Assembly (NCBI RefSeq): GCF_026898155.1
Contig: NZ_CP114029.1
Location: 5,373,072 to 5,437,071 of the forward strand
Reading direction: 5' to 3'
DNA length: 64,000 nucleotides
Source of the DNA: Jiella pelagia
GTDB taxonomy: Bacteria; Pseudomonadota; Alphaproteobacteria; Rhizobiales; Rhizobiaceae
The position numbers were made by a program, and so were the translations under genes. Positions 41,352 through 50,013 of the stretch are shown in pieces. Below the pieces are notes generated by a model. The model had not been told where the DNA came from. It was given only the letters and a program-made list of their open reading frames with translations, and ran no database searches. How positions within the stretch are numbered: position 1 is the first letter of the stretch; every line of letters starts with the position of its first letter.

Positions 41352-42401
41352 TCAACGGTTGGAAACTCCTGCGACATTATCACTATCAAGCTGTGATGAC
41401 GCTGGCGCGGCGCGCGGCGGCCGGGCAAGATAGATGCCGATCAGAATGATGCACCCTCCGACAATCTGCGCCGGCTGCGGCGTCTCTCCCGCGAAGACCC
41501 AGCCGAACAGCGCCGCCGCCACGGCCTCGACGAAGATCACCAGCGACGAGAAGGACGCCGATAGCACGCCGAGCGCAAGGGACAGAAGCCCTTGGCCGCC
41601 GGCATGGCTGACGAGGCCGAGCGCGGCGAGGTTGAAAATGCCCGAGGAGGTCGCCGGCAACAGGCCCTCGCCGGAAACGAGCGCGATCGGCAACAGGATC
41701 GCCGCCGTGACGAGGCTGGAGAGAAGCGTCGTCGTCCCCGCGCCGAGCGCACCCCGGGCCTTTCTGACGGCAAGAAAATAAAGCCCGAAAAACAGCGAGG
41801 TGACGAGACCGAAGCCGTCGCCGAGCAGCGACCCCGCCCCCGTGCTCGACTGCAGAATCAAAAGCCCCGCGCCCGGAATGCAGACGGCCAGCCCCATCCA
41901 GGTCTTCCGGCTCACCGCCTCACCGATGGTGATCCGCGACAACAGCGCCACCCAGAGCGGCGCCAGACAGGCAAAGAAGGTGGCGTTGGCAATCGTCGTA
42001 TGCAGGATCGCGAGATGCCAGAAGGCGAGATCGCCGGCAAAGAACAGCCCGGCGAGCGCGACCGCTCGTCGATCGATCGGCTTTTCCACCGGTGCCGATT
42101 TCCACCCGCGCCGCCGCCTTTCGGCCATCGCCCAGACGAAAAGCAGCGGCAAAGCGCCGAAAACCCGCCAGAAGGCGCTGGCAAAGGGGCCGACCTCGGC
42201 GTGCCTGACGAAGACAGGCGAGATCCCCATCGCCGCCGCACCCAGAACAAGAAGCGCGAGCGCCACACCCGCCGTCATCGTCGGCCGGGCCACGGCCGCG
42301 TCGACAACGGCCCCCACTGCCGGATTGGCCGCTGCCGTCGCGTCCGCGGCGATTCTTCGCGCAAGACCCGCTGTGGCCGATGGATCGTCGAGATGTTTCA
42401 T
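41352..42401 (-). CDS. DMT superfamily (EamA) transporter
   Basis: A 349-residue inner-membrane protein with two EamA repeats: VALALLVLGAAAMGISPVFV, FASAFWRVFGALPLLFVWAM and HLAILHTTIANATFFACLAP in the first, then GFGLVTSLFFGLYFLAVRKA and SSLVIFVEAVAAALFGWVFA in the second. It has a ~40-residue Ala-rich leader before the first helix; the chosen ATG (MKHLDDPS) is the first sensible start. It is a likely metabolite exporter of unknown substrate and not closely similar to the EamA protein at 12 kb. Confidence 0.87.
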   Translation of the reverse strand: MKHLDDPSATAGLARRIAADATAAANPAVGAVVDAAVARPTMTAGVALALLVLGAAAMGISPVFVRHAEVGPFASAFWRVFGALPLLFVWAMAERRRRGWKSAPVEKPIDRRAVALAGLFFAGDLAFWHLAILHTTIANATFFACLAPLWVALLSRITIGEAVSRKTWMGLAVCIPGAGLLILQSSTGAGSLLGDGFGLVTSLFFGLYFLAVRKARGALGAGTTTLLSSLVTAAILLPIALVSGEGLLPATSSGIFNLAALGLVSHAGGQGLLSLALGVLSASFSSLVIFVEAVAAALFGWVFAGETPQPAQIVGGCIILIGIYLARPPRAAPASSQLDSDNVAGVSNR

Positions 42402-42608
42402 TGACGCGAAAGGCTCCGGCGATTCGGTGGAGCGAGCGGTAAGGCCGCAACATCCCATAGGCCGCTTCCGCCCCGGCCGCAAAGCCGCCGCACGGCCGGC
42501 CCCTGCCCATTCACTCTGCGAAGGTTCGCCATCGCCCGCCCCCGCCGGTTGATGCGCAGGCGCGAAAGGCCGATATCATGCGGACCTCGTGAGAAATGGA
42601 GACGGGAC

Positions 42609-42920
42609 ATGCAGGAATTGTCCGAAGACCAGCGCATCGCCCTCGAAGCGGCCGCCTTCCGCCGGCTTCGCGATCACTTGAGAGAGCGGACCGACGTCCA
42701 GAACATCGATCTGATGAATCTCGCCGGCTTCTGCCGCAACTGCCTGTCCAACTGGTACCGCGAAGCGGCCGAAGCCGATGGCATCGCCATCAGCAAGGAG
42801 GAGTCGCGCCAGATCGTCTACGGCATGCCTTATGACGCATGGCGGCAGCAGCATCAGCGCGAGGCCTCGCCGGAAGCTGCGGCGAATTTCGCGGCGAACA
42901 CCCCGCGCGATGGCCATTGA
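42609..42920 (+). CDS. DUF1244 domain-containing protein
   Basis: A 103-residue DUF1244 protein with the signature DLMNLAGFCRNCLSNWYREA (CxxC) and the C-terminal YGMPYDAWRQQHQ. The function is unknown and it is conserved in alphaproteobacteria. The start was chosen at MQELSEDQR after GAGACGG; the longer frame adds a non-conserved Arg-rich leader. Confidence 0.9.
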   Translation: MQELSEDQRIALEAAAFRRLRDHLRERTDVQNIDLMNLAGFCRNCLSNWYREAAEADGIAISKEESRQIVYGMPYDAWRQQHQREASPEAAANFAANTPRDGH

Positions 42921-43064
42921 GCCCTTTGCCAATCCTCGCTTTCCACACGCGCCTCCCCTTGCGTGTCTGGTTCATGCAGGCGCATCGGCCATGGTAACGA
43001 AAGCCTTAGGAAAGCCCGTTAAAGGCTGGCGATCGAACAAGGTCCATGAACACGGAGTGCCATA

Positions 43065-43328
43065 ATGTCTGACACCAACGGAGTCGCACAGGATCAGCTC
43101 CGCTCCTTCGTCGAGCGGATCGAGCGGCTCGAGGAGGAAAAGAAGACGATCTCGGACGACATCAAGGATGTCTATGCCGAGGCCAAGGGCAACGGCTTCG
43201 ACACCAAGGTGCTGCGCCGGGTCATCTCGCTGCGCAAGCAGGACGCCGACGAGCGCAGCGAGCAGGAGGCGATCCTCGATCTCTACCTGCAGGCGCTCGG
43301 CATGGCGCCGGCGATGCCGGAAGAATAA
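43065..43328 (+). CDS. DUF2312 domain-containing protein
   Basis: An 87-residue helical protein: QLRSFVERIERLEEEKKTIS, DDIKDVYAEAKGNGFDTKVL, RRVISLRKQDADERSEQEA. This is the GapR-like/DUF2312 fold; Caulobacter GapR of this family is a nucleoid-associated protein that binds overtwisted AT-rich DNA. The length matches. A nucleoid role is an inference from the family. Confidence 0.9.
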   Translation: MSDTNGVAQDQLRSFVERIERLEEEKKTISDDIKDVYAEAKGNGFDTKVLRRVISLRKQDADERSEQEAILDLYLQALGMAPAMPEE

Positions 43329-44162
43329 TTGGCGCCACGGCTTTCTTGCGCCGGCCGTCTTGCCGCCACCGAGAGAACCGCGCAGGCATTGCGGACAAGT
43401 CGCGCGCCCGGTCGGCGGCCGGGCGCAAAGCTCGAACGTCGGGTGACCGGCCACCTCCGGCGATAGCCCGTGATCTCCATCTAATCGTCACGGCTCCGGG
43501 TGCCCGCGCCCAGTCGAACCATCCGATGGCGACACCATAGGCGGGTAGCCAAGGTCATGTCGTCTTCGGACAGCGCTGGCAATTTTGGAAGGTCGAGACT
43601 AAGATGGCAATCTCGCACACGGAAGCATATCTCGCTAACATCTGCGAAATAGGCATATCTCGCCCGACGCTGAAAAATCTACTGCATCTCATGCAGGAAC
43701 ATCAGAACGTTGCTCTGATCGGCTGGAACGATTACGCCAAGCACCTCATCAATCTGTGCCCCAGTCAGATCGATTGCATCATCGACGAGCGGCCGGAGGT
43801 CGCCGGATTATCGTTCCGCGAGGTTCCGGTGGTTTCGTTTGCAAGCGATGAAGCAAAGGGGTCAGCCTCTTACCTCGTTACGCGCTTCGACATGCTGACA
43901 TCATCAATGGTGAAACTCTATCAGGTCGGGCAGTTCCCAAAAAAGCAGTATCGCTTCGCGCTTCAATATGATGGCCTGCCAACGGCATTCTATCTGCCGA
44001 TGATGCATGACGATGTCTTCAAGGCGATCAAAGGCGCGGGAACTCCGCCACCGTCGATGATGGAAGACGACCAGCTGGTCCTTCTCGTTGAGACGCTAAA
44101 GACGGCGCTGCGGGTCGACGGAGACGTGGTCGAAGTCGGCTGCTGGCAAGGTGGCAGCGCCT

Positions 44163-44170
44163 GGTATCTC
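44163..44170. repeat. IS target-site duplication, left copy
   Basis: GGTATCTC lies directly left of the IS end and matches 45570-45577 exactly. A duplication of 8 bp is typical of the IS256 family. Confidence 0.9.
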
Positions 44171-45569
44171 GGCCGTGTCCTTGGTGGTGGTGTAGGAGGC
44201 CGCGTGCGGAGCCTTCGGCGTAGCGCAGCGCGCGGCCGACGGTAGCGCTGGCGGTCATCGCCGATCTTCGAGAAGGTTCGGGTTGCAACACCTGGAACCT
44301 GAAACGGAGACGACGATGACCGACGAGAGAATGGCGCTGATCGAGCTGATTGAGAAGCAGGCCGACAGCGACTTCGTCCGCGACATGCTGGCCTTCGCTG
44401 CCGATCGCATCATGGAGATGGAAGTGGAAGCGCGCACGGGCGCCGCGAAGGGAGCGCGTTCGCCGTTGCGCGAGGTTCAGCGGAACGGCTATCGGGATCG
44501 CGACTGGGATACCCGCGCCGGAAGGATCGCGCTGGAGATCCCGAAGCTGCGCAAGGGGAGCTACTTCCCGAGCTTTCTCGAACCACGCAGGACAGCCGAG
44601 AAGGCTTTGGTGGCCGTGATCCAGGAAGCCTATGTCCAAGGCATCTCGACACGCTCGGTCGACGATCTGGTAAAGGCCATGGGCGCCGGTGGGATGTCGA
44701 AGAGCCAAGTCAGTCGCCTCTGCGCCGACATCGACGAACGGGTGAACGTCTTCCTCTCGCGGCCGCTGGAAGGCGCCTGGCCCTATCTCTGGCTCGACGC
44801 GACCTATGTGAAGGTGCGCGAGGGCGGCAGGATCGTCAGCCGTGCCGTGATAATCGCCGTGGCGGTCAACAACGACGGCAAGCGCGAGGTCTTGGGCGTC
44901 GCGACCGGCCCGTCCGAAGCCGAGACGTTTTGGACCGAGTTCCTGCGATCTCTGGCCGACCGCGGCCTGCGCGGCGTGAAGCTGGTCATTGCTGACGACC
45001 ACAAGGGCCTGCGCGCCGCCGCCCGCCGGGTGTTCAACGCCACCCACCAGCGTTGCCGCATTCACTGGATGAGGAACGCGCTTGCCCATGCGCCGACGAA
45101 GCAGCGCATGGCGGTGGCGGCGATGCTGAAGACGATCTTCGCCCAGGAAACCAAGGCCGACGCCGAGAACCAGTGGGAAGTCGTTGCCGACGCTCTCCGG
45201 GAGAAACAGCCCAAGCTCGGAGCCTTGATGGACGCCTCCCGCGACGACGTGCTGGCCTATATGTCCTTCCCACGCGAGCACTGGGCCCAGATCGCGTCGA
45301 CGAACCCACTGGAACGGGTGAACCGCGAGGTGAAACGGCGGTCCGACGTCATCGGAATCTTTCCCAACGACGAGGCCATCGTCCGCCTCGTCGGCGCCCT
45401 GATGCTCGAGACGAACGACGAGTGGGCCGTGGCGCGACGCTACATGAGCCTTGAAACGCTGGCCCGCATCACCGACAATCCTACCATCAGACTGCCCGCC
45501 GTGGCAGCCTGATCAGCCTCGGACTTCTCCGAAGGTCGGCGCTCATACACCATCCCCGGGGACATGATC
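44171..45569. mobile_element. Complete IS256-family insertion sequence (1399 bp)
   Basis: It is bounded by an exact 8-bp target duplication (GGTATCTC). Its ends form an imperfect ~28-bp inverted repeat: the left end reads GGCCGTGTCCTTGGTGGTGG and the right end, reversed, GATCATGTCCCCGGGGATGG; both continue TGTA and end AG-rich. It carries one intact transposase gene. The intact ends, target duplication and open transposase argue for a recent insertion. Confidence 0.93.
44316..45512 (+). CDS. IS256-family transposase
   Basis: A ~398-residue DDE transposase. It starts MTDERMALIELIEKQADSDF. The catalytic residues appear in LWLDATYVKVREGG (first Asp), VKLVIADDHKGLRAAARRVF (second Asp) and TNPLERVNREVKRRSDVIGI (Glu), the IS256 signature. 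A C-terminal GIFPNDEAIVRLVGALMLE segment is normal. The gene is intact and fills most of the element. It moves the element by a copy-out mechanism in this family. Confidence 0.96.
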   Translation: MTDERMALIELIEKQADSDFVRDMLAFAADRIMEMEVEARTGAAKGARSPLREVQRNGYRDRDWDTRAGRIALEIPKLRKGSYFPSFLEPRRTAEKALVAVIQEAYVQGISTRSVDDLVKAMGAGGMSKSQVSRLCADIDERVNVFLSRPLEGAWPYLWLDATYVKVREGGRIVSRAVIIAVAVNNDGKREVLGVATGPSEAETFWTEFLRSLADRGLRGVKLVIADDHKGLRAAARRVFNATHQRCRIHWMRNALAHAPTKQRMAVAAMLKTIFAQETKADAENQWEVVADALREKQPKLGALMDASRDDVLAYMSFPREHWAQIASTNPLERVNREVKRRSDVIGIFPNDEAIVRLVGALMLETNDEWAVARRYMSLETLARITDNPTIRLPAVAA

Positions 45570-45577
45570 GGTATCTC
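45570..45577. repeat. IS target-site duplication, right copy
   Basis: GGTATCTC, identical to 44163-44170. It is followed at once by the resumed methyltransferase frame (TGC CAA GCG CTC). Confidence 0.9.
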
Positions 45578-45976
45578 TGCCAAGCGCTCGCCGCGTTGAA
45601 AGAGGATCGTCGGGTCTATCTCTTCGACCTCTTCGAGAAGGCAGATCCGGCGAAAGGGCGCGCCGTGATGTCGTCCGAGCAAATTCGGCGACAACTCTCC
45701 TTCTATCCGAACGCTTCGCTTGTCATCGGCGACGTCCAGGAGACAATCACGGCGCTGCAGGACCGGCAGATCGCTTTCCTGCATTACGACAACCTCTACC
45801 AGCAGAAGGTGTTCGCCTATTTGTGGTCGCGGATGACCTCAGGCGGAATGGTCCTGTTCGACAACTACGGCCATGTTCGTTCGCTTTCTGCGATGCTGGA
45901 TGACTTCGCCGCAAAAGCCGGGACGAGGGTAACCTACATCCCGCCGTTCGGCCAAGGTCTTTTGATCAAGCCCTGA

Positions 45977-46180
45977 TCAGTGGGCCGTCCAGCTCCTGCC
46001 GTCGCAATAGACTCGGGACCCGCCGTCTGCCGCCTCCCTTGATGGGTTCGTTGTAGCTCTCTTGCGCGGCGTTGGAGACGACGCGCAGCTGATCCAGCGT
46101 GGCGCGTCCGCAGCGCGGCAGCTGCCCGACGGTCGAGGCCGGCAGCGTCAGCGCATCAGTCAGCTTCGCGCCCGCCGTCG
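45977..46180 (-). pseudogene. Truncated 3' end of a secreted-protein gene (copy A)
   Basis: The minus strand encodes AGAKLTDALTLPASTVGQLP, then RCGRATLDQLRVV and YNEPIKGGG. This is the same C-terminus as the intact gene at 48150-49755 and has the same abutting, convergent position relative to the methyltransferase. The last ~15 codons are out of frame by one inserted base. Homology stops at 46180, where IS66 transposase sequence begins, so only ~68 codons remain. Confidence 0.87.
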
Positions 46181-46987
46181 ACGCGCTTCCCGACGATCCC
46201 GGCACACTGAAGGCGATGCTGATCAACGAGCGCGCGACGAAGCGGCAAAGCAATCGCGGCTCGCCGCCGGCGTATCTGCCGCGAATCGAGACCGTCGTCG
46301 ATATCGAGGCCAAGACCTGTGCGTGCCGCCGCCACGGGCTCCACATCATCGGCGAGGAAGTGGTCGAGCGAATGGATATCGTTCCCGCGCAGTTCCGTGT
46401 TCTCGTTACACGGCGGCTGGGCCATGACTGCCGGGCCTGCGAGGGTCTCGTCGTCCAGGCGCCGGCACCGACCCGCCTGATCGAGGGCCGCATCCCGTCC
46501 GAGGCGACGGTGGCGCAGGTTCTGGTCTCCGAATATGCCGACCACCTGCCGCTCTGTCGCCAGGCGCAGATCTACGCCCGCCAGGGTGTCGATCTCGACC
46601 GTTCGACGCTGGCTGATTGGGTCGGCCGGGCGGCCTTCCTGCTCCGGCCCGTTCATGAGCGGCTGCTCGGCCACCTGAAGGCCGCGGTGGAAAGGCCTCG
46701 ACCGCTTCGTCGGCGGCAGCACGATCGAGATCGACAACAATGCCGTCGAGCGCTCCATCCGGCCCCTGGCGCTGACGTGCAAGAACGCGCTCTTTGCTGG
46801 CTCCGACGGCGGCGCCCGGCACCGGCCGTCGCCGCGTCGCTCATCGAGACCTGCAAGCTGAACGACGTCGATCCCTACGGCTAACTCAGCCGTGTCATCA
46901 CCCGCATCGTCGACGGTCACCCCAACAGCGCGATCGATGGTCTCATGCCATGGGCAAGCCGGTCGATGAGGTCGCAGAGGTGGCCTG
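46181..46987 (+). mobile_element. IS66-family transposase (tnpC) remnant with internal deletions
   Basis: Recognisable TnpC pieces in order: LPDDPGTLKAML, then after a deletion AYLPRIETVVDIEAKTCACR, the run from DIVPAQFRVLVTRR to HLPLCRQAQIYARQGVDLDR and LADWVGRAAFLLRPVHERLL. A second deletion removes the catalytic core and joins directly to IEIDNNAVERSIRPLALTCK in a shifted frame. ASLIETCKLNDVDPYG then ends at a TAA. The tail VITRIVDGHPNSAIDG follows. It cannot encode an active transposase. No inverted repeats were identified. Confidence 0.85.
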
Positions 46988-47118
46988 ACGACGACGCTTA
47001 CGATGTTGTATAAGCGCGACCTTGGAGAGCAGACGCCTCGGTCCAAAGTAATCTCACCCTACTGTGATCGCTCGACGATATGATTCCGATTAAACTCGCG
47101 ACACAGCCGGTGGTCCGA

Positions 47119-47146
47119 TTGCCATCCTTCTCGGAATGCTTATAAT
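47119..47146 (+). promoter_or_regulatory. Sigma70-like promoter of the TylF-type gene (copy B)
   Basis: TTGCCA and TATAAT are separated by 16 bp, about 38 bp before the ATG at 47184. The -10 is a perfect consensus, unusual for this GC-rich genome. The surrounding ~100 bp are AT-rich. Confidence 0.6.
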
Positions 47147-47183
47147 CTTCTTTGGTAGTAACCGTATAAATCGGATTTATTGA

Positions 47184-48149
47184 ATGGCTTTTTCCCCAGC
47201 TGAAATCTACCTGAGCAAAGTTTTCGAGATCGGGATATCACGATCGACACTCAAACATTTGCTGAACATCGCCGGACGCCATCAGAACATTGCCCTGATC
47301 GGCTGGAGCGATTACGCCAAGCATCTCATCAATGTCTATCCTGATCGCATCAAATGCATCGTGGATGAAAAAACGGAAGTCACCGGCCTCTCGTTTCGTG
47401 ACGTGCCAGTTGTTCCCTTTTCGAGCAAAGAGGCCAGGAGTGCGGACTGCTACCTGGCGACACGGTTTGATATGCTGACGTCGGCGGTGTTGAGACTGTA
47501 CCAGGACCGGCAGTTTCCGACCAAACGCTACTTGTTCGCCCCTGAATATGACGGGCGCACGTCGGAATTCTACGACCCGATGATGCAAGACGCGATCTTT
47601 GAGACGATCCGCTCTGCAGGCAGCCCGCCGCCGACGATGATGGAAGACAGCCGCATCGTCCTGTTGGTGGAGGTGCTGAGGACGGCTCTGAGGGTCGAGG
47701 GAGACGTGGTCGAGATCGGATCGTGGCAGGGCGGCAGTTCCTGGTACATCTGCCAGGCGCTCAAGGCCCTGAATGAGGACCGACGGGCTTACTTCTTCGA
47801 CCTCTTCGACGAGTCCGAGCGGATGAGCGGGCGGGCCGTCATGGCCTCGGATCACATTCGCCGCCAGCTCTCCTTCTACCCCAACACGTCAGTCGTTGTC
47901 GGCGACGTTCGAGAGACCATCACGGCGCTCGAGGATCGCCGGATCGCGTTTTTCCACTATGACAACATGTTCCAGCACAAGGTCTTCCCTTATGTCTGGT
48001 CGCGGATGCCTTCGGGCGGCATGATCCTGCTGGACAACTACGGGCACTTCCGCTCCCACCCAGCGATGATCGACGATTTCGCCGAAAAGAACGGGACGAG
48101 GGTGACCTTCATTCCGCCCCTCGGCCAGGGCATTCTGATCAAGCCCTGA
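47184..48149 (+). CDS. TylF/MycF-type SAM-dependent methyltransferase with N-terminal Rossmann-like domain (copy B, intact)
   Basis: A 321-residue protein. The N-terminal half (~1-150) looks like a Rossmann-type domain of the kind seen in surface-polysaccharide enzymes: NIALIGWSDYAKHLINVYPD, then IVDEKTEVTGLSFRDVPVVP. The C-terminal half is TylF-like (macrocin O-methyltransferase family): SAM loop VVEIGSWQGGSSWYICQAL, acidic YFFDLFD, VGDVRETITAL, then FHYDNM and the metal-site-like ILLDNYGH, ending IPPLGQGILIKP. It is a likely O-methyltransferase acting on a sugar, but the substrate is unknown. Its stop codon directly abuts the stop of the convergent secreted-protein gene. Confidence 0.85.
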   Translation: MAFSPAEIYLSKVFEIGISRSTLKHLLNIAGRHQNIALIGWSDYAKHLINVYPDRIKCIVDEKTEVTGLSFRDVPVVPFSSKEARSADCYLATRFDMLTSAVLRLYQDRQFPTKRYLFAPEYDGRTSEFYDPMMQDAIFETIRSAGSPPPTMMEDSRIVLLVEVLRTALRVEGDVVEIGSWQGGSSWYICQALKALNEDRRAYFFDLFDESERMSGRAVMASDHIRRQLSFYPNTSVVVGDVRETITALEDRRIAFFHYDNMFQHKVFPYVWSRMPSGGMILLDNYGHFRSHPAMIDDFAEKNGTRVTFIPPLGQGILIKP

Positions 48150-49755
48150 TCAGTGCGCGGTCCAGTTCCTGCCGTCGCAATAGACCGGGATCCGGTTCTT
48201 GCCGCCTCCCCTGATCGGCTCGTTGTAACTCGGCCGCACGGCGTCTGAGACGACGCGCAGCTGATCAAGGGTGGCGCGTCCGCATCGCGGCAGCTGCCGG
48301 ACCGTCGAGGCCGGCAGCGTCAGCGCATCGGCCAGCTTCGCGCCCGCGGTCGTCGCGAATGCGGCCGAGCCGACACCACCGGCCGGACCGACGGAAAACC
48401 CGCGGCCGAGAATCTGCCATTCCGAGAAGTTGCCGGTCGACAGGTCGACACCTGTGCCCGCCGACCCGCTGACCTTGTAGGCGGCACCGGCGACGGTTCC
48501 GCCGACGTCGACGCCGATCGGGGTTTCCGCTTCGATCTTGATGCCCTGCTGCGTCTTCGTGCCGGCGATCAACAGCGAGACGGGGGTGCCCTGTGAGGCG
48601 TCGACGATCGTCGCCACGGTCTTGGGTCTGGTGACGAACAGCGATCGCGCGCCGTCGGCGTTGTCCTTGATGGATGCTTCGCTGTAGCCAACGTCCGGCA
48701 GCGGAAAGGTGTTGAAGCCGAGACCGACCTTCGACTGCGTCGCCAGCTCGATCGCCGTTTCCTTCACGGTATAGGCGCCGGCGATCCGCATGCCCCAGTA
48801 GGACCCGTAGCCCTGGGCCTGGGTGTTATGGGTGCCGAGCGTGATCGCGGACGTGTTCGTTCCCGTGCCGCCGGTGACGAGATAGATGTTGTGGGAGGAG
48901 AACGGCCCGTTCGGCACATAGTCACGGCCGGTGTTGTTCGAAAGATCGCCCTCATAGGTGACGAACCAAGCGGGATTTCCCGATTTGACGTTGAGGTTGT
49001 TGGCCTGCGCCCAGATCTGGCCCGCCCCCGTCTCGCCGCGCATCTCGTTGTAGATGCCGGTCTTGGCCGAGAGCGCACCCGGTCCGGCATATCTCCAGAC
49101 GACGGAGCCATCCCGGATCGTGCCCGACTTGTCGGGCCTGCCGGGCGCGGCGCCGCGAGGTCCGTCACCTGAGGCGGCCGAGGTCCCGGACTTGACCACT
49201 TCGTAGACCGCGTTGCCCTGCCTGAGCGCATAGCGCACGGCGTCTCCCTCGCGGTATTGCGTCGAAGGCTGCCATAAGCTGGTGTAGCCCTTGTCCGCCA
49301 GCGTGTTGACCATCACCGTGTTTTCCTGGACGCCCGCACCCTTCTCGGACCGGCTGGAAAAGTAGGCACTGTTGAGATGGCCGCCCATCACAGGCGCCGT
49401 CTTGTCGCAGGCAAGGGTCGGGCAGACCTGGATCGCGTTGCCCGGCGCGAAGGCGACGACGTTGCCTGGCCAGGCGCCCGACATCGACGTATCGATGGAG
49501 ACGCCATTCGGCATCACCACCTTGCGGGGTCTCGGCTCCGCGAGCATGCGGTCGAGCGCATCCATCGTTCTCCGCATCTGCGCGTCGTCCGCCGGATCCT
49601 GACCGTGACTGAGGAATGGTATCGGCAGGCTGTAGTACGGCGTCTGCTCTGTCCGGTCCGGCAACGGCCACTGCTGAACGAGACTTTCGGCGCTGAGGCT
49701 CTCCCGTACACAAGGACAGCAGGATCGCCGCGCCGGCGAGCATTCGATACTTCAT
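48150..49755 (-). CDS. Large secreted protein of unknown function (one frameshift in this sequence)
   Basis: About 535 residues. The signal peptide KYRMLAGAAILLSLCTGE starts at the ATG at 49755. At 49695-49701 the sense sequence is GAGCCTC where GAGCTC fits; one base removed gives GELSAESLVQQWPLPDRTEQ and joins the long frame. The body is beta- and Gly/Ser/Thr-rich (PSTQYREGDAVRYALRQGNA, GSGVGSAAFATTAGAKLADA). The C-terminus QLPRCGRATLDQLRVV ends YCDGRNWTAH, recalling the short Cys/Trp tail modules of phage-tail-like and adhesin proteins. I do not recognise the family. It is convergent with, and touching, the TylF-type gene. Confidence 0.72.
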
Positions 49756-49919
49756 GGTGATATCTCCAGACGAACCAGCTTCGACGAGCGATGCACCAAA
49801 CGTCGCGTCGCGAACGCCCCGTTCAGTCGGTGCCGGACTGGACGAGGACAATGGAGATTCGAGGGCGCCGGCCGTTCAACGATTTGCCCCGTTCCTGCAG
49901 AACGATTTTGAACGAATGG

Positions 49920-49935
49920 CTGGTGCGGTCGAGAA
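49920..49935. repeat. Direct repeat of the tRNA-Leu 3' end (candidate att site)
   Basis: The 16 bases CTGGTGCGGTCGAGAA match 52507-52522 exactly and in the same orientation. The right copy is the 3' end of tRNA-Leu. A partial tRNA 3'-end duplication is the classic mark of a site-specific integration. No integrase gene is seen between the copies. Confidence 0.6.
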
Positions 49936-50013
49936 ATGTCGGATCACCCGAGGAAATCTGCAGAAGCGCACAGTGTGCTGTGCCACTTCGCAGCACCGGC
50001 TTCAGGGCGGCGG

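Larger units (their letters stand above)
43604..45976 (+). pseudogene. TylF-type methyltransferase gene (copy A), interrupted by an IS256-family element
   Basis: Two exon-like pieces, 43604-44170 and 45578-45976, flank an insertion sequence. Joined across the 8-bp target duplication they give ~320 residues aligned end to end with the intact copy at 47184. The N-terminal part holds NVALIGWNDYAKHLINLCPS, then IIDERPEVAGLSFREVPVV. The SAM-binding VVEVGCWQGGSAWYL is cut exactly after Leu and resumes CQALAALKEDRRVYLFDLFE. The end carries GGMVLFDNYGH and FIPP-like YIPPFGQGLLIKP. The gene cannot make a full protein as it stands. Confidence 0.92.
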
